Notes: a model not told the origin generated them from the sequence alone. 64,000 nt of DNA from JABDKJ01 sp964609215 (GCA_964609215.1 CAZSQZ010000011.1:54857-118856); one strand, 5' to 3'; shown: positions 42,969 to 53,075, counted from the first letter of the stretch. Numbers and translations: made by a program.

Positions 42969-44224
42969 TATTCAAAAGTTTGTTCGTTCGTATTCAATTC
43001 TCCAAAAAGAGGTTGATTATCCTCTATGCCCATTGCCATTTCAAAGGTTGGACGAGGTGTTTTGTCTTGCACGTTATCGTATTTCAACCATGCCTCATAT
43101 TCTTCTTCGCTAACAACAACGACTTTTCTCTGCATGTTGTAATGAGAAGCGCCACAAATCTTGTTGCACATTAAGACATAATCAAAATCAGGGTCTCCTG
43201 TTTTTTCACGCATCTCAGCAGTCGTGATGGTAGGAGTCATTCTAAATGTAGTTTCCTGTCCAGGTACAGCATTCATTTGCATTCTGAAATGAGGCATATA
43301 AGCGGAATGAATAACGTCTCGTGCATTGATATGAAATAACACTTCCCTATTAACAGGTAAATAAAAATCTCCTGTTATTAGAACATCATCCTTTCCTGAA
43401 CTAAACTTACCTCCATCATTTGCCTTCATCTCACGATTAAAAGCCAAGATTCTCAATTTCTTACGTTGCATTAGACCTAACCTATCTGTAGTCTCTTCTC
43501 TAGCAATTTCGGAAAGTAAAACCTTATTTGCATCGTCATCTGCCAATGATTGTCTAAGCTTTGCAATTTCCGCATCCACCTCAGCCAACATTGCTTCTTT
43601 CGTTTCAGGAGTTATAATACCTACTGTATTCGTACCGGAAATAAAGTTAAAGTTTGTTGGCCCCAATCTATTATCATCTCCACCGTACCGCACGGTCCAA
43701 TCAAATTGCTTTGAATATAATTCTACATGAATAGCATCCTCTGAAGCATCTGTCATCATTGTTCTATTCCAAACTCTCAATCCCCAAATGATAATAACGG
43801 CCATAACAACCGCTGGAACTACTGTCCAGATAACTTCTAATTTATTGTTATGTGGAAACCAATATGCTTTTCTTCCTTTCTTATACTGATACTTCCAAGT
43901 AAAAGAATAGAGAAGCAAATTCATTATTACAAATACCGGAATAATGATCCACCAGTTAAATGTGAGCAGTTTATCTATTTCTGCTCCATGAATAGAAGCG
44001 GCTTCTGGGTAATAAATATCTCTACTAAAAAAGATCAACCAAACAAAGAAAATCATCAATGCTATATAGAATAGCATCATCCCATTTCCATTGAATTTTA
44101 TATCCGCCTCTGAAATATCCTCTTCTCTTTTGTTCGATATACCACGAGTAAGATCATAAACTCTCGCTAATTGAATCGTAGCGATGATTCCGAGAACTAT
44201 AACTAATATGATCAAAAAATTCAT
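42968..44224 (-). CDS. ctaC: Cytochrome c oxidase subunit II with CuA site and long insertion
   Basis: A 418-residue protein with hydrophobic helices near 3-20, 49-66, 88-108 and 132-150, followed by a CuA cupredoxin domain. The CuA ligands are H306 ('RDVIHSAYMPHF'), C353, C357, H361 and M364 ('CNKICGASHYNM'). The usual Glu of C-x-E-x-C is Lys here, but that residue contributes only a backbone carbonyl. Between the first strand (FDWTVRY, 174-180) and the second (VLITGDFYLP, 281-290) lies a ~100-residue helical, charged insertion. No heme-c domain is fused. Electrons probably come from ACIII. Confidence 0.95.
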   Translation of the reverse strand: MNFLIILVIVLGIIATIQLARVYDLTRGISNKREEDISEADIKFNGNGMMLFYIALMIFFVWLIFFSRDIYYPEAASIHGAEIDKLLTFNWWIIIPVFVIMNLLLYSFTWKYQYKKGRKAYWFPHNNKLEVIWTVVPAVVMAVIIIWGLRVWNRTMMTDASEDAIHVELYSKQFDWTVRYGGDDNRLGPTNFNFISGTNTVGIITPETKEAMLAEVDAEIAKLRQSLADDDANKVLLSEIAREETTDRLGLMQRKKLRILAFNREMKANDGGKFSSGKDDVLITGDFYLPVNREVLFHINARDVIHSAYMPHFRMQMNAVPGQETTFRMTPTITTAEMREKTGDPDFDYVLMCNKICGASHYNMQRKVVVVSEEEYEAWLKYDNVQDKTPRPTFEMAMGIEDNQPLFGELNTNEQTFE

Positions 44225-44237
44225 CTTCTAAATCTCG

Positions 44238-45599
44238 TTAAATATGATGTTGCGTACTTTCGTCAAAATATGGGCTTCCCTTTGGTACTAACGGTGCTTC
44301 AGCCAATTTGTTCAACACTATTCGCATAAACAAGCCAAGGAAACCAAGGAATACTCCAATTTCTAAAAGCTGCGGTGCCAATAAGTGAGAATGATCAGGA
44401 TAAGTAACCGTAGTTGGTGTCAGCATGAGCCATACATCTAACCAGTGACCAACAAATATTATCGTTCCTATTGTTATTAGGAATTTTGAATTTCTTTTGG
44501 AGTCTCTAGACATTAAAATCACCATTGGAAGCGCAAAATTAATGATGAAGATGATCCACATTACAATTGGATAATGCTCAAAACGTGTCACGAAGTAGGT
44601 TACTTCCTCTGGTATATCAGAATACCATATCAACATAAACTGACAGAACCATAAATAACTCCACAAGAATGAAATGGCAAACATCCATTTACCCATATCA
44701 TGCAGGTGGCTATTATTGAAGTGAGGCATTAAGCCTTTGTCTCTTAAGTAAAGGGCTATTACAACTGCAGCAATCATTGCGCTCACCCACATTCCTGAGA
44801 ACACATACCAACCGAACATTGTGCTGAACCAGTGTGTGTCAATAGACATTACCCAATCCCAAGCCAAAACACTCGAAAACACAGCAAAGAATACCAAGAA
44901 CAAGGCTCCTTTTTTATAATTCAGTATATGAAGTGATTTACCTCCGTCTTCATCTTCTTGCAAAGATCTTCTTCTAAAGGCCCTCATAAATATGATGAAG
45001 GTCAAGACATAAGCAATTTGTCTTAGCCAAAAGAATGCAGGGCTGAAAAATGCATGCTTACCATCTATCAGCTTGTCATAATCAGGACTAATAGAAATTA
45101 CTTTTCCATCTGTAGTTTTGAAGGTTTCTCCTTTATTTAAGGCATCTTTTACATCTGCCATAACATGAGGATCCGTTAAGTCATAACCATCGAATGCCAC
45201 ATCTTCTATAGCCATAGCTCCTGTATCCATTCCTTCAACCACAATTTCTTTGTAAACATCACCGTCCATCCAATGGAAAATATGGTGAAGGTGGAATTGA
45301 CCGCAAATCAATACCAACATAACGACACCTAAGCCCCAAGGAACGAAACTCATGATCGCCTCATAAATTCTTCTTGCCATCACACTCCAAGCAGCTTCCG
45401 TTGCATATTGAAGTGCAACGAAATACAAAGCTCCTAATCCGGCAAATGTGAAGAAAAGACCATTTACATAAACATTCGTCCACCATCTACCATGATGTTC
45501 GGAATGGTCCATGAAAAATCCTGCAATAATTGCAATTGCCCCAATAGCCATAAAAACCAGGCTAATTATATTGGCTCTATTTGAAACTTTAAAATTCAT
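44238..45599 (-). CDS. actF: Alternative Complex III subunit ActF
   Basis: A 453-residue NrfD/PsrC-like polytopic membrane protein with about ten helices and one long polar insertion (about 115-180). Motifs 'AWDWVMSIDTHWFSTMFGWYVFSGM' and 'WSYLWFCQFMLIWYSDIPEE' are typical of ActF. It is paralogous to ActC in fold. It probably forms half of the membrane core that couples quinol oxidation to proton movement. The ATG shares a base with the ActE stop, and 13 bp separate its stop from coxB. Confidence 0.93.
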   Translation of the reverse strand: MNFKVSNRANIISLVFMAIGAIAIIAGFFMDHSEHHGRWWTNVYVNGLFFTFAGLGALYFVALQYATEAAWSVMARRIYEAIMSFVPWGLGVVMLVLICGQFHLHHIFHWMDGDVYKEIVVEGMDTGAMAIEDVAFDGYDLTDPHVMADVKDALNKGETFKTTDGKVISISPDYDKLIDGKHAFFSPAFFWLRQIAYVLTFIIFMRAFRRRSLQEDEDGGKSLHILNYKKGALFLVFFAVFSSVLAWDWVMSIDTHWFSTMFGWYVFSGMWVSAMIAAVVIALYLRDKGLMPHFNNSHLHDMGKWMFAISFLWSYLWFCQFMLIWYSDIPEEVTYFVTRFEHYPIVMWIIFIINFALPMVILMSRDSKRNSKFLITIGTIIFVGHWLDVWLMLTPTTVTYPDHSHLLAPQLLEIGVFLGFLGLFMRIVLNKLAEAPLVPKGSPYFDESTQHHI

Positions 45600-46279
45600 T
45601 ATCCGTCAGTTCCATTTTCTTCCTCATCTTCTTTTTCATCAGAAGCTTGAAAAGGGTTATCGTATTGTTCGTTTACTAAAGTTTGTACATAGTGTACAAC
45701 TTTCCATCTTTCTTCTTTGGTCAATTGAGAAGCGTGAGATCCCATATTGTTTTTACCATATTGAAGTGTATGGAACATTTTTCCTTGCGTTAAACCTGCT
45801 ATCGTTGAATAGACAGGAGGAGGAGGATAAGCACCACCACTCTTGGTAGTTATACTTCCATCACCAGCACCTTTTTCTCCATGACAATGAATACAAAAGG
45901 TTCCGTATATTTCTTTACCTTCTAAATAAATAGCTTCTGTAAACCTAATAGGATTTACCAATTCAACACTAGCCAATTCGTATCCTTCAGGAGTATTAGC
46001 ATATGCATAAGGGAAATTGAACTGTGCTTTTGATCTATCTTCTGAGAATGGAATGGTTCCTTCAACCGTCTGTCTTGCAGATAGCAAACTGGCAACCGAA
46101 TCATTGATACGATCTTTCATTTCACCGTAATCTACATACTCTTCAATAGCGGGAGAACGATACATGTCTGGCATATACTCAACTCCGGGACTTAAAGGAT
46201 CTGAAGAACAAGCAATCATGGTGAAAGCTATTCCACAGAAAAGAAAAAGTTGATTGATATTTAATTTATTCAATTTCAT
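45599..46279 (-). CDS. actE: Alternative Complex III monoheme cytochrome c subunit ActE
   Basis: A 226-residue lipoprotein (lipobox 'TMIAC', Cys 24) with one class I cytochrome c domain: heme motif CIHCH in 'GTFCIHCHGEKG' and a probable distal Met in 'KNNMGSHASQLTKEERW'. The C-terminus is acidic. It is expected to sit on the periplasmic face and pass electrons within or out of the complex. Gap to actD is 0 bp. Confidence 0.93.
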   Translation of the reverse strand: MKLNKLNINQLFLFCGIAFTMIACSSDPLSPGVEYMPDMYRSPAIEEYVDYGEMKDRINDSVASLLSARQTVEGTIPFSEDRSKAQFNFPYAYANTPEGYELASVELVNPIRFTEAIYLEGKEIYGTFCIHCHGEKGAGDGSITTKSGGAYPPPPVYSTIAGLTQGKMFHTLQYGKNNMGSHASQLTKEERWKVVHYVQTLVNEQYDNPFQASDEKEDEEENGTDG

Positions 46280-46813
46280 TTAATAGTCATTCTCACTTAG
46301 CTCAACAATTGGAGTCGCTTTAATTGCTGAAACAATATCATCTGCGCTCATGTTGTGGGTATCGTGTGTATCTATTTCAAGGACAAACTTGTCATCTGTA
46401 GTTCTTGGGTCAGGATTTACCGCTGGCATTCCTGGTAACGTTTTATTACGAATTAAATAGGTAATGGACATTCCATGAGCCGCACACAAAACGGTAAACT
46501 CAAAAGTAACAGGAACAAATGCAGGCAAATTATGATACAGAGAGAAGTTTGGCTTACCACCAATAATCATTGGCCAATCATCAATCATAAAATACCACAT
46601 ACCCAAAAGGGCTAATGAAGTACCCATCAGACCGTACATAAATGCCGCAATACCCAAACGGGTTCTCTTAATACCAATAATTGGATCAATACCGTGAATT
46701 GGGAATGGAGAATAACAATCCTTAATATGGATTCCCTTATCCACTAGATTCTGAGCAGCGTCTTTTAAAACGTTGTCATCATCATACATTGCATATATGG
46801 TCTTGTTCGCCAT
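46280..46813 (-). CDS. actD: Alternative Complex III subunit ActD (DUF3341)
   Basis: A 177-residue DUF3341 protein: N-terminal cytosolic ferredoxin-like domain ('IYAMYDDDNVLKDAAQNLVDKGIHI'), 'SPFPIHGID' signature, then two membrane helices (about 58-80 and 95-120). ActD is an accessory membrane subunit of ACIII with no cofactors. Overlaps actC by one base. Confidence 0.93.
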   Translation of the reverse strand: MANKTIYAMYDDDNVLKDAAQNLVDKGIHIKDCYSPFPIHGIDPIIGIKRTRLGIAAFMYGLMGTSLALLGMWYFMIDDWPMIIGGKPNFSLYHNLPAFVPVTFEFTVLCAAHGMSITYLIRNKTLPGMPAVNPDPRTTDDKFVLEIDTHDTHNMSADDIVSAIKATPIVELSENDY

Positions 46814-48183
46814 TATTCTTTAACCTTATATGATTCACCACTAATTTTCAAGATACTCTTCAACTCATTTAATGCTAGAACTGGGAAGAATCTCGCAAAT
46901 AACAAGAAGAGCGTAAAGAAAATACCTATCGTTCCAATGAATATCCCAATATCCATTGCGGTTGGGTAGAACATACTCCATGAAGATGGAATGTAATCTT
47001 CGTGCAATGAAGTCACAATAATTACAAATCGTTCAAACCACATACCTATATTAATGACGATTGACATAAAGAATGTAAACGTCAAGTTTCTTCTCCATTT
47101 CTTCACCCAGAATAACTGTGGTGAAATTACATTACAGGTCATCATCGCCCAATAAGACCACCAGTATTTACCTGTTGCACGGTTGATGAATGCGTAAGAC
47201 TCGTATTCTACACCAGAATACCAAGAAATGAATAGCTCCGTTAAATAAGCTACACCCACTATAGATCCAGTAACTATTATTACAATATTCATGTATTCCA
47301 CATGCTTGATGGTAACATAGTTCTCCAAATTCATTGCTTTTCTCATAATGAGCATAAGCGTCAATACCATTGCGAATCCAGAGAATACCGCACCAGAAAC
47401 GAAGTAAGGAGGAAATATTGTTGTATGCCATCCTGGAATTACCGAAGTGGCAAAGTCCATGGATACAATTGAGTGTACAGAGAATACCAGTGGCGTTGCT
47501 AAACCTGCAAGAATTAAAGATACTTCTTCAAATCTGGTCCAGTGCTTTGCTTTCCCTGACCATCCAAAACTGAGCAGACCATAAATCTTTTTTGCTTTTG
47601 GCTTAACCATTCTATCTCTGATGGTTGCGAAATCTGGGATTAAACCAATGTACCAGAAAACCAATGAAACCGAGAAGTATGTCGAGATTGCAAATACATC
47701 CCAAAGCAAAGGAGAGTTAAAGTTAACCCATAAAGAACCGAATGCGTTTGGCAAAGGAAATACCCAGTATGCTAACCAAATTCTCCCCATGTGAATACCT
47801 GGGAAAAGGGCCGCCATCATTACGGCAAATATGGTCATTGCTTCTGCGGAACGGTTAATCGCCATTCTCCATCTTTGTCTAAATAGCAGAAGTACTGCAG
47901 AAATCAAGGTTCCCGCGTGACCAATTCCAACCCACCAAACGAAGTTTGTAATATCCCAAGCCCATCCTACGGTCTTGTTCAATCCCCAAACACCAACTCC
48001 CGTTCCGATAAGGTAAAGGATACATCCCACACCCCAAGCTGCAATGATTCCTGCAATGGTAATCATTATGTACCAAGCACGAGGAGCTTTATTCTCAATA
48101 GGCCCAACAACATCTACGGTGATGTCATGGTAAGACTTTTCACCTAGAATTAATGGCTCTCTTATTGCTGCTTCTTTAAACAT
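46813..48183 (-). CDS. actC: Alternative Complex III NrfD-like subunit ActC
   Basis: A 456-residue NrfD/PsrC-family protein with ten or so helices. The quinone-site region includes 'WWVGIGHAGTLISAVLLLFRQRWR' and 'PGIHMGRIWLAYW', and 'VFSVHSIVSMDFATSVIPGWHTTIFPPYFVSGA' read in pieces is strongly typical of ActC. It is the likely menaquinol-oxidising membrane subunit beside the Fe-S subunit ActB. Located 6 bp after actB. Confidence 0.95.
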   Translation of the reverse strand: MFKEAAIREPLILGEKSYHDITVDVVGPIENKAPRAWYIMITIAGIIAAWGVGCILYLIGTGVGVWGLNKTVGWAWDITNFVWWVGIGHAGTLISAVLLLFRQRWRMAINRSAEAMTIFAVMMAALFPGIHMGRIWLAYWVFPLPNAFGSLWVNFNSPLLWDVFAISTYFSVSLVFWYIGLIPDFATIRDRMVKPKAKKIYGLLSFGWSGKAKHWTRFEEVSLILAGLATPLVFSVHSIVSMDFATSVIPGWHTTIFPPYFVSGAVFSGFAMVLTLMLIMRKAMNLENYVTIKHVEYMNIVIIVTGSIVGVAYLTELFISWYSGVEYESYAFINRATGKYWWSYWAMMTCNVISPQLFWVKKWRRNLTFTFFMSIVINIGMWFERFVIIVTSLHEDYIPSSWSMFYPTAMDIGIFIGTIGIFFTLFLLFARFFPVLALNELKSILKISGESYKVKE

Positions 48184-48189
48184 GCTCTC

Positions 48190-51100
48190 TTAGGACTGTT
48201 TATCGTTTCTAACTTTTGTCATATAATATATGTTAGGTCTTGTTCCTACCTCTTCGATAGCTGAATAAGCTCTAACATCATTTGATCCTGCTTTCACAGA
48301 AGATTTGGTATCGTTTAAATCTCCAAATGTGATTGCATTACTTGGGCAAGCTTCTGCACATGCTGTTTGAATTGCTCCATCAGCAACAGGTTCACCTGCC
48401 ATTTTCGCATCCAATTTACCCGCTTGGATTCTTTGGATACACATGCTACATTTCTCCATCACTCCTCTCGAACGCACTGTAACATCTGGGTTCAATACCA
48501 TTCTTGCAACATTATCCTGAGATGGATTCACCTCAGAGAATTTGCCATAAGCTTTGTAATTGAACCAGTTAAATCTTCTTACTTTATAAGGACAGTTGTT
48601 TGCACAATATCTTGTACCAATACATCTGTTATAAGTCATTTGATTGATTCCTTCACTACTATGTGTAGTTGCAGCAACCGGACAAACGGTTTCGCATGGA
48701 GCGTGATTACAATGCTGACACATCATTGGCATGAACACTACTTCTGGATCATCCGAAGCTTTTCTCATCGCCTTGTACCCATCTACTCTATCGTAATCTG
48801 AACTGAAATATCTATCAATTCTCAACCAGTGCATATCACGACCTCTTCTCACTTCATCCTTACCGACAACAGGAACGTTGTTCTCTGAATGACAACCAAC
48901 AACACAAGCACTACAACCTGTACATAAGTTCAGGTCTATGCTCATTCCCCATCTATGCCCTATATCTTCTATTGGATGCGCTCCCCAAAGATCTACTTCC
49001 TTAACGTCTTTTTTATCGAGGGCATTGATCTTCTCATCACCATTCACATCTTCGTGAACGACAATACCATTCATTCTATTGAAAGTCGCTTCTCCTTTCT
49101 TTTTGTCCTTTTGAGGCAAGAATTTTGAAAGAACTGTTTCCTTAACAACAGACTCTCTTTCCATCACAGTATGATGAACTTGAGTAGCAGCTATAGGATG
49201 AGTATCACCAGTGGCTTCAACATCTACAGATGCATTGTATGATACATTTCCTCCGGCCATTGAAACTGTTGGGAACATATTCACACCTATAGGCATTCTT
49301 GCTCCTTCAGCATTGAGCTTATAACCGCCATAAGTATCTATCTGATAAGCGGCTTTTCCAATATTTTCACTTCCATCACCTCTTCCATATCCAAGAGCAA
49401 TACCAATGGTATTTTTGGCTTGACCAGGAGTTGGCACTACTGGTAAGTTCATTGATTTACCGTTAACCGTAACTTTAATTACACTTGCAGGACTTTCTTG
49501 TCCCAAGTAAGTCTGCAATCCCATTTCTTCAACATCTGAAGGGCACATGGTCGCATAATTGTCCCAAGTAATTTTGGTTACCGGGTCTGGTAATTCTTGT
49601 AACCAAGGATTGCTGGCATGGCTACCGTCACCAATACCTTCCTTAGTGTATAATTTCATTTCCCAAGCACCAGTGCTCATTCCAGCAATAACAGAAGCTG
49701 CAGAACTTAAAGAAGGTCTGGTAGTTGTTTCATCTTCTTCTGTCAAAGATGCAGTGGCTACATTTGATAGTTTAACAGAACCATCATGAACCGCGTAATT
49801 CCAAAATGCAGAACCGCGTGCATGACTACTTTGAAGACCAACTAAATCAGTTGTCCAAGTACTTTTAAGATATGAATAGTAATCATCGCCTTTACCTGAC
49901 CAAACCAAGCAAGAAGCTTGCATTTGTCTGGTATCAAATAATTTCGTGATTGTAGGTTGAACAATTCCGTACTCTCCTCCTCTAATATTCAAATCATTCC
50001 AAGATTCTAAGTAATGATTGTCTGGAGTTGTATAGGTACATCTCGAAGCGGTCTCATCTAAATGAGAGGCGAATGAAACACTCATTCCAACTTTTGCTAA
50101 ACCAGAGTTAAAGGTTTCAGCGTTTGGAGCTGAGTACGATGGATTTACTCCTGAAATAAACAGAGCATCTACTCTGCCTGCATTCATATCGTCCACCAAA
50201 GAAGCAAAAGCTGTGTCTGAACCTTGCTTAATTTTCAGCGGATTATTAATATCCAATGTTGATCCATAATTGCCCAACATTTCGTTGATACCATTTACGA
50301 TCATTTGCACATTCTTGTCATTTGAACCTGAAACAACAAGGCTTGTTCCTTTGTTGGCAATCAGTTCATTTGCCGCCTGTGCAGTAATTTCGTTGAAAGC
50401 GGAAACATCACCTGAAAGGCTTGAACCACCAGTTCTTTTTGCTATCTGATTATAAATACTGATAGCTACTTTTCCTTCATCGGAAGGTTTAATTCTATGA
50501 CGAACATCGGCATTAGCTCCTGTTGTGGTCATATTGGTTTCGTACTGGAAATGTCTGCTCATCCAAGCTCCTTTCGGATCTCTATTCATAGCATACTGCT
50601 TGGAATTCACATTGGATAATAACCAAGAATTTAAAAAGTCGCAGCCAATTCCAACAATGGTTTTCGCTTTTGAGAAATCATAAGCAGCAACTGCTCTTTT
50701 CCCAAATGAAGCCATATTGGCATCAGCCATTCCAGAATTTGAAAGTGTGTCCCACTGCACATGCTCAAAACGTGCATTTGAGTATCTATTTGACAACTCT
50801 CCAATAGCTTTTAGAGTAGTTGGACTAATAATAGTATTGGTAAGGAATGCTATTCTACCTCCTTTAGAGGCAATAGATTCTAAAGAATTGGCAATTGCAC
50901 CATCTACTTCCCCCCAAGATTTTTGAGAACCCTGCATCATAGGGCCTCTTAATCTTTCACTATCATACAATGAAAGGGTTGAAGCAATAATTCTAGAGTT
51001 AGCTACTCCCGCAGAGCCATATTGTTTATTGGCCTTAATGTGAATTGGACGACCTTCTCTTGTTTTAACCAAGACATTTGCATAGTCGTTACCATCATAA

Positions 51101-51396
51101 TAGGTAGTTGCGTAATAAGTAGGCAAACCTGGCGTTACATTTTCTGGCTTGTTCACATAAGGAACCACCTTTGTAACTGGTGTTTCACATGCAGCCAAAG
51201 TAGCAGCACCTACCGAGAATCCCAACAATTTCAAGAAGTCTCTCCTTCCGGTAGAAACATCGCTCTCAGCCTGATTGCCGATGACCTCGTCTATGGATAA
51301 TTCTTCAGGGAATTCATTTTCAACAGCCTTCTGAAATTCAGCTGTATTATGCAAATCCTCTAAACCTGTCCAATATTTCTTTGTCTCTTGTCCCAT
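48190..51396 (-). CDS. actB: Alternative Complex III Fe-S/molybdopterin-like subunit ActB
   Basis: A 1068-residue fusion. A Tat motif RRDFLK at 51-56 is preceded by an unusual 50-residue leader and followed by a hydrophobic stretch ending LAAC (Cys 70), which could be a Tat lipobox. Next comes a molybdopterin-oxidoreductase-like domain that, in ACIII, carries no Mo cofactor. The C-terminal ferredoxin-like part has 'CTGCSACVVGC', 'CQHCNHAPCETVCP', 'CIGTRYCANNCP', 'CSMCIQRI' and 'CAEACP', enough for three 4Fe-4S and one 3Fe-4S clusters as in the family. Export would need the TatC encoded at 3718-4539. Confidence 0.95.
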   Translation of the reverse strand: MGQETKKYWTGLEDLHNTAEFQKAVENEFPEELSIDEVIGNQAESDVSTGRRDFLKLLGFSVGAATLAACETPVTKVVPYVNKPENVTPGLPTYYATTYYDGNDYANVLVKTREGRPIHIKANKQYGSAGVANSRIIASTLSLYDSERLRGPMMQGSQKSWGEVDGAIANSLESIASKGGRIAFLTNTIISPTTLKAIGELSNRYSNARFEHVQWDTLSNSGMADANMASFGKRAVAAYDFSKAKTIVGIGCDFLNSWLLSNVNSKQYAMNRDPKGAWMSRHFQYETNMTTTGANADVRHRIKPSDEGKVAISIYNQIAKRTGGSSLSGDVSAFNEITAQAANELIANKGTSLVVSGSNDKNVQMIVNGINEMLGNYGSTLDINNPLKIKQGSDTAFASLVDDMNAGRVDALFISGVNPSYSAPNAETFNSGLAKVGMSVSFASHLDETASRCTYTTPDNHYLESWNDLNIRGGEYGIVQPTITKLFDTRQMQASCLVWSGKGDDYYSYLKSTWTTDLVGLQSSHARGSAFWNYAVHDGSVKLSNVATASLTEEDETTTRPSLSSAASVIAGMSTGAWEMKLYTKEGIGDGSHASNPWLQELPDPVTKITWDNYATMCPSDVEEMGLQTYLGQESPASVIKVTVNGKSMNLPVVPTPGQAKNTIGIALGYGRGDGSENIGKAAYQIDTYGGYKLNAEGARMPIGVNMFPTVSMAGGNVSYNASVDVEATGDTHPIAATQVHHTVMERESVVKETVLSKFLPQKDKKKGEATFNRMNGIVVHEDVNGDEKINALDKKDVKEVDLWGAHPIEDIGHRWGMSIDLNLCTGCSACVVGCHSENNVPVVGKDEVRRGRDMHWLRIDRYFSSDYDRVDGYKAMRKASDDPEVVFMPMMCQHCNHAPCETVCPVAATTHSSEGINQMTYNRCIGTRYCANNCPYKVRRFNWFNYKAYGKFSEVNPSQDNVARMVLNPDVTVRSRGVMEKCSMCIQRIQAGKLDAKMAGEPVADGAIQTACAEACPSNAITFGDLNDTKSSVKAGSNDVRAYSAIEEVGTRPNIYYMTKVRNDKQS

Positions 51397-51414
51397 TGGG
51401 ATCTTTTCTTCTTT

Positions 51415-52794
51415 TTAATAATGACATTTAGAACACTCCCAACCTCCAAACTCACGTGCCGTGATAGTTTGATCGGCTTTGTATTCTCTTAACAAGGCTC
51501 TTCCATTTTCATGGTTAACGAGACGCTTGTGAATTTCATCGTAATATCCGTTATCCTGAGTTTGCACTTCAGTTTCATTGTGACACTGAATACACCAACC
51601 CATTGTTAAAGGTGCAACCTGCTCAACTACTTCCATTTTCTTCACATCTCCATGACAAGTTTCACATTCTAAACCAGCCACCTTAACATGTTGTGAGTGA
51701 TTGAAATAAACGTGATCTGGTAAATCATGAACTTTCACCCACTCTACAGGCTTTACATCATAATCTTTTTTGTACTGCTTAGTCTCTCTATCGAAACCAA
51801 TTGCATCATAAATCTTTTGAATTTCCTCTTCTCCCGTATTTGGTCCTTTTCCAATAGCAACATGACAATTCATACACACATTTGTGGAAGGAATAGAAGG
51901 GGTTTTACTTTTGTTTGCAGTAGAGTGGCAATACACACATTCAATCTCGTTCTTCCCTGCATGCAATGCATGAGAAAATTTGATAGGTTGTTCTGGTCTA
52001 TAATTCTCATCTTCACATAAGAAATCCACGTTGGTCATATCTGGACTAGACACATCTCCTTCTTTACCTCCATAAACACCAACATCATTCATTCCCAAGC
52101 CATATAACCATGAAACCAACCACATCACACAGAAAATTCCAATAACCGACATCATGGATTTATTTTTCCAAGCCCAGTTTCCAAAACTCTCTCCATATGA
52201 TTTTACCGGAATAGGTTCTAATCCTTCATCTTCTCTTTTCTTATTTCCTAAAGTTCTTTTAACCCCACTTACAGAAAGTATAATCGCTAAAAAGATCAAA
52301 CACAGAATGATTAGCCAAATCCAAGAAGTAGACGATTCATCTTCACAAACGGGACCATCACCTGAAGTGGCACTCGCTGCTGGAGGAGGGGGAGGCTCAT
52401 AAGCTTCAATATATGCCAGAATATCGTCTATTTGAGCATCATTTACTGGCTGAGCAACCATATCTGGAATACCTCTAGAGCGGTAATCCTTTAACAAATC
52501 CCTAACATAAGGATCACCTGTTGCTTCTGCTTCTTTTGGATTTTTAATCCATGTGTAAAGAAGGGCTTTCTTACCTTCCCATCTTTCCAAGACACCTTCT
52601 AAACCTGGGCCAACATTAACTTCAGTAGTAGGATGGTGACAAGTAGCACAAACATTATTGAAAACTGTTTCACCCGCTTCAGGATCTCCCTGAGCAGTTG
52701 CCGATAGAGAAAAGAAAAATATGCTGAGTATATATAAGGTATACTTTGCGGTCGGTTTTGCTTTGTTAGTCAGGCCCAAATTACTTCTACTCAT
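51415..52794 (-). CDS. actA: Alternative Complex III multiheme cytochrome c ActA
   Basis: A 459-residue protein with six CxxCH motifs: one near the N-terminus (C49-H53) in a class I cytochrome domain with a likely distal Met at 112, and five in the C-terminal domain (H290, H311, H381, H405, H458). Between them are a Pro-rich linker (134-139) and two membrane helices (about 157-175 and 213-231). ActA is usually described as pentaheme, so the extra N-terminal monoheme domain may be a tethered electron carrier to the oxidase. First gene of the operon, with a good -7 box upstream. Confidence 0.94.
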   Translation of the reverse strand: MSRSNLGLTNKAKPTAKYTLYILSIFFFSLSATAQGDPEAGETVFNNVCATCHHPTTEVNVGPGLEGVLERWEGKKALLYTWIKNPKEAEATGDPYVRDLLKDYRSRGIPDMVAQPVNDAQIDDILAYIEAYEPPPPPAASATSGDGPVCEDESSTSWIWLIILCLIFLAIILSVSGVKRTLGNKKREDEGLEPIPVKSYGESFGNWAWKNKSMMSVIGIFCVMWLVSWLYGLGMNDVGVYGGKEGDVSSPDMTNVDFLCEDENYRPEQPIKFSHALHAGKNEIECVYCHSTANKSKTPSIPSTNVCMNCHVAIGKGPNTGEEEIQKIYDAIGFDRETKQYKKDYDVKPVEWVKVHDLPDHVYFNHSQHVKVAGLECETCHGDVKKMEVVEQVAPLTMGWCIQCHNETEVQTQDNGYYDEIHKRLVNHENGRALLREYKADQTITAREFGGWECSKCHY

Positions 52795-52833
52795 CTTAAT
52801 GGATTACCAATTTCCTGTTGGGTGAATCGCGGG

Positions 52834-52841
52834 CAAATTTA
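52834..52841 (-). promoter_or_regulatory. -7 promoter element of the act-cox operon
   Basis: TAAATTTG on the minus strand matches TAnnTTTG exactly, about 40 bp upstream of the actA ATG. No TTG at ideal -33 spacing; TTAAC-rich DNA occupies that place. The 290 bp between actA and the SPOR gene hold no gene, only very AT-rich promoter DNA for both sides. Confidence 0.5.
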
Positions 52842-53075
52842 AAAATCCAATCAAAAGAGAATTAACATTTATTAGAAAAAGAAATAACAGTTTTTTAATT
52901 TAGAATTGTTCTAAATAGTAAATCACAATTTTTCTAAATCACATACTTTTCTAATCTGTTTATAGTTAAACGATTGAACCCAATTTCAATTTTTTCGTTA
53001 GAATAAGTAAAGCAATTCATTGGACTCATTTTTGATAAATAATTACGGTGAATACTGTTCAAATAAATAATAATT

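Noticed and set aside
48367..48801. 144-codon plus-strand frame opposite actB
   Set aside because: Cys- and Ser-rich translation with no motif, fully inside the conserved ferredoxin-like part of actB on the other strand.
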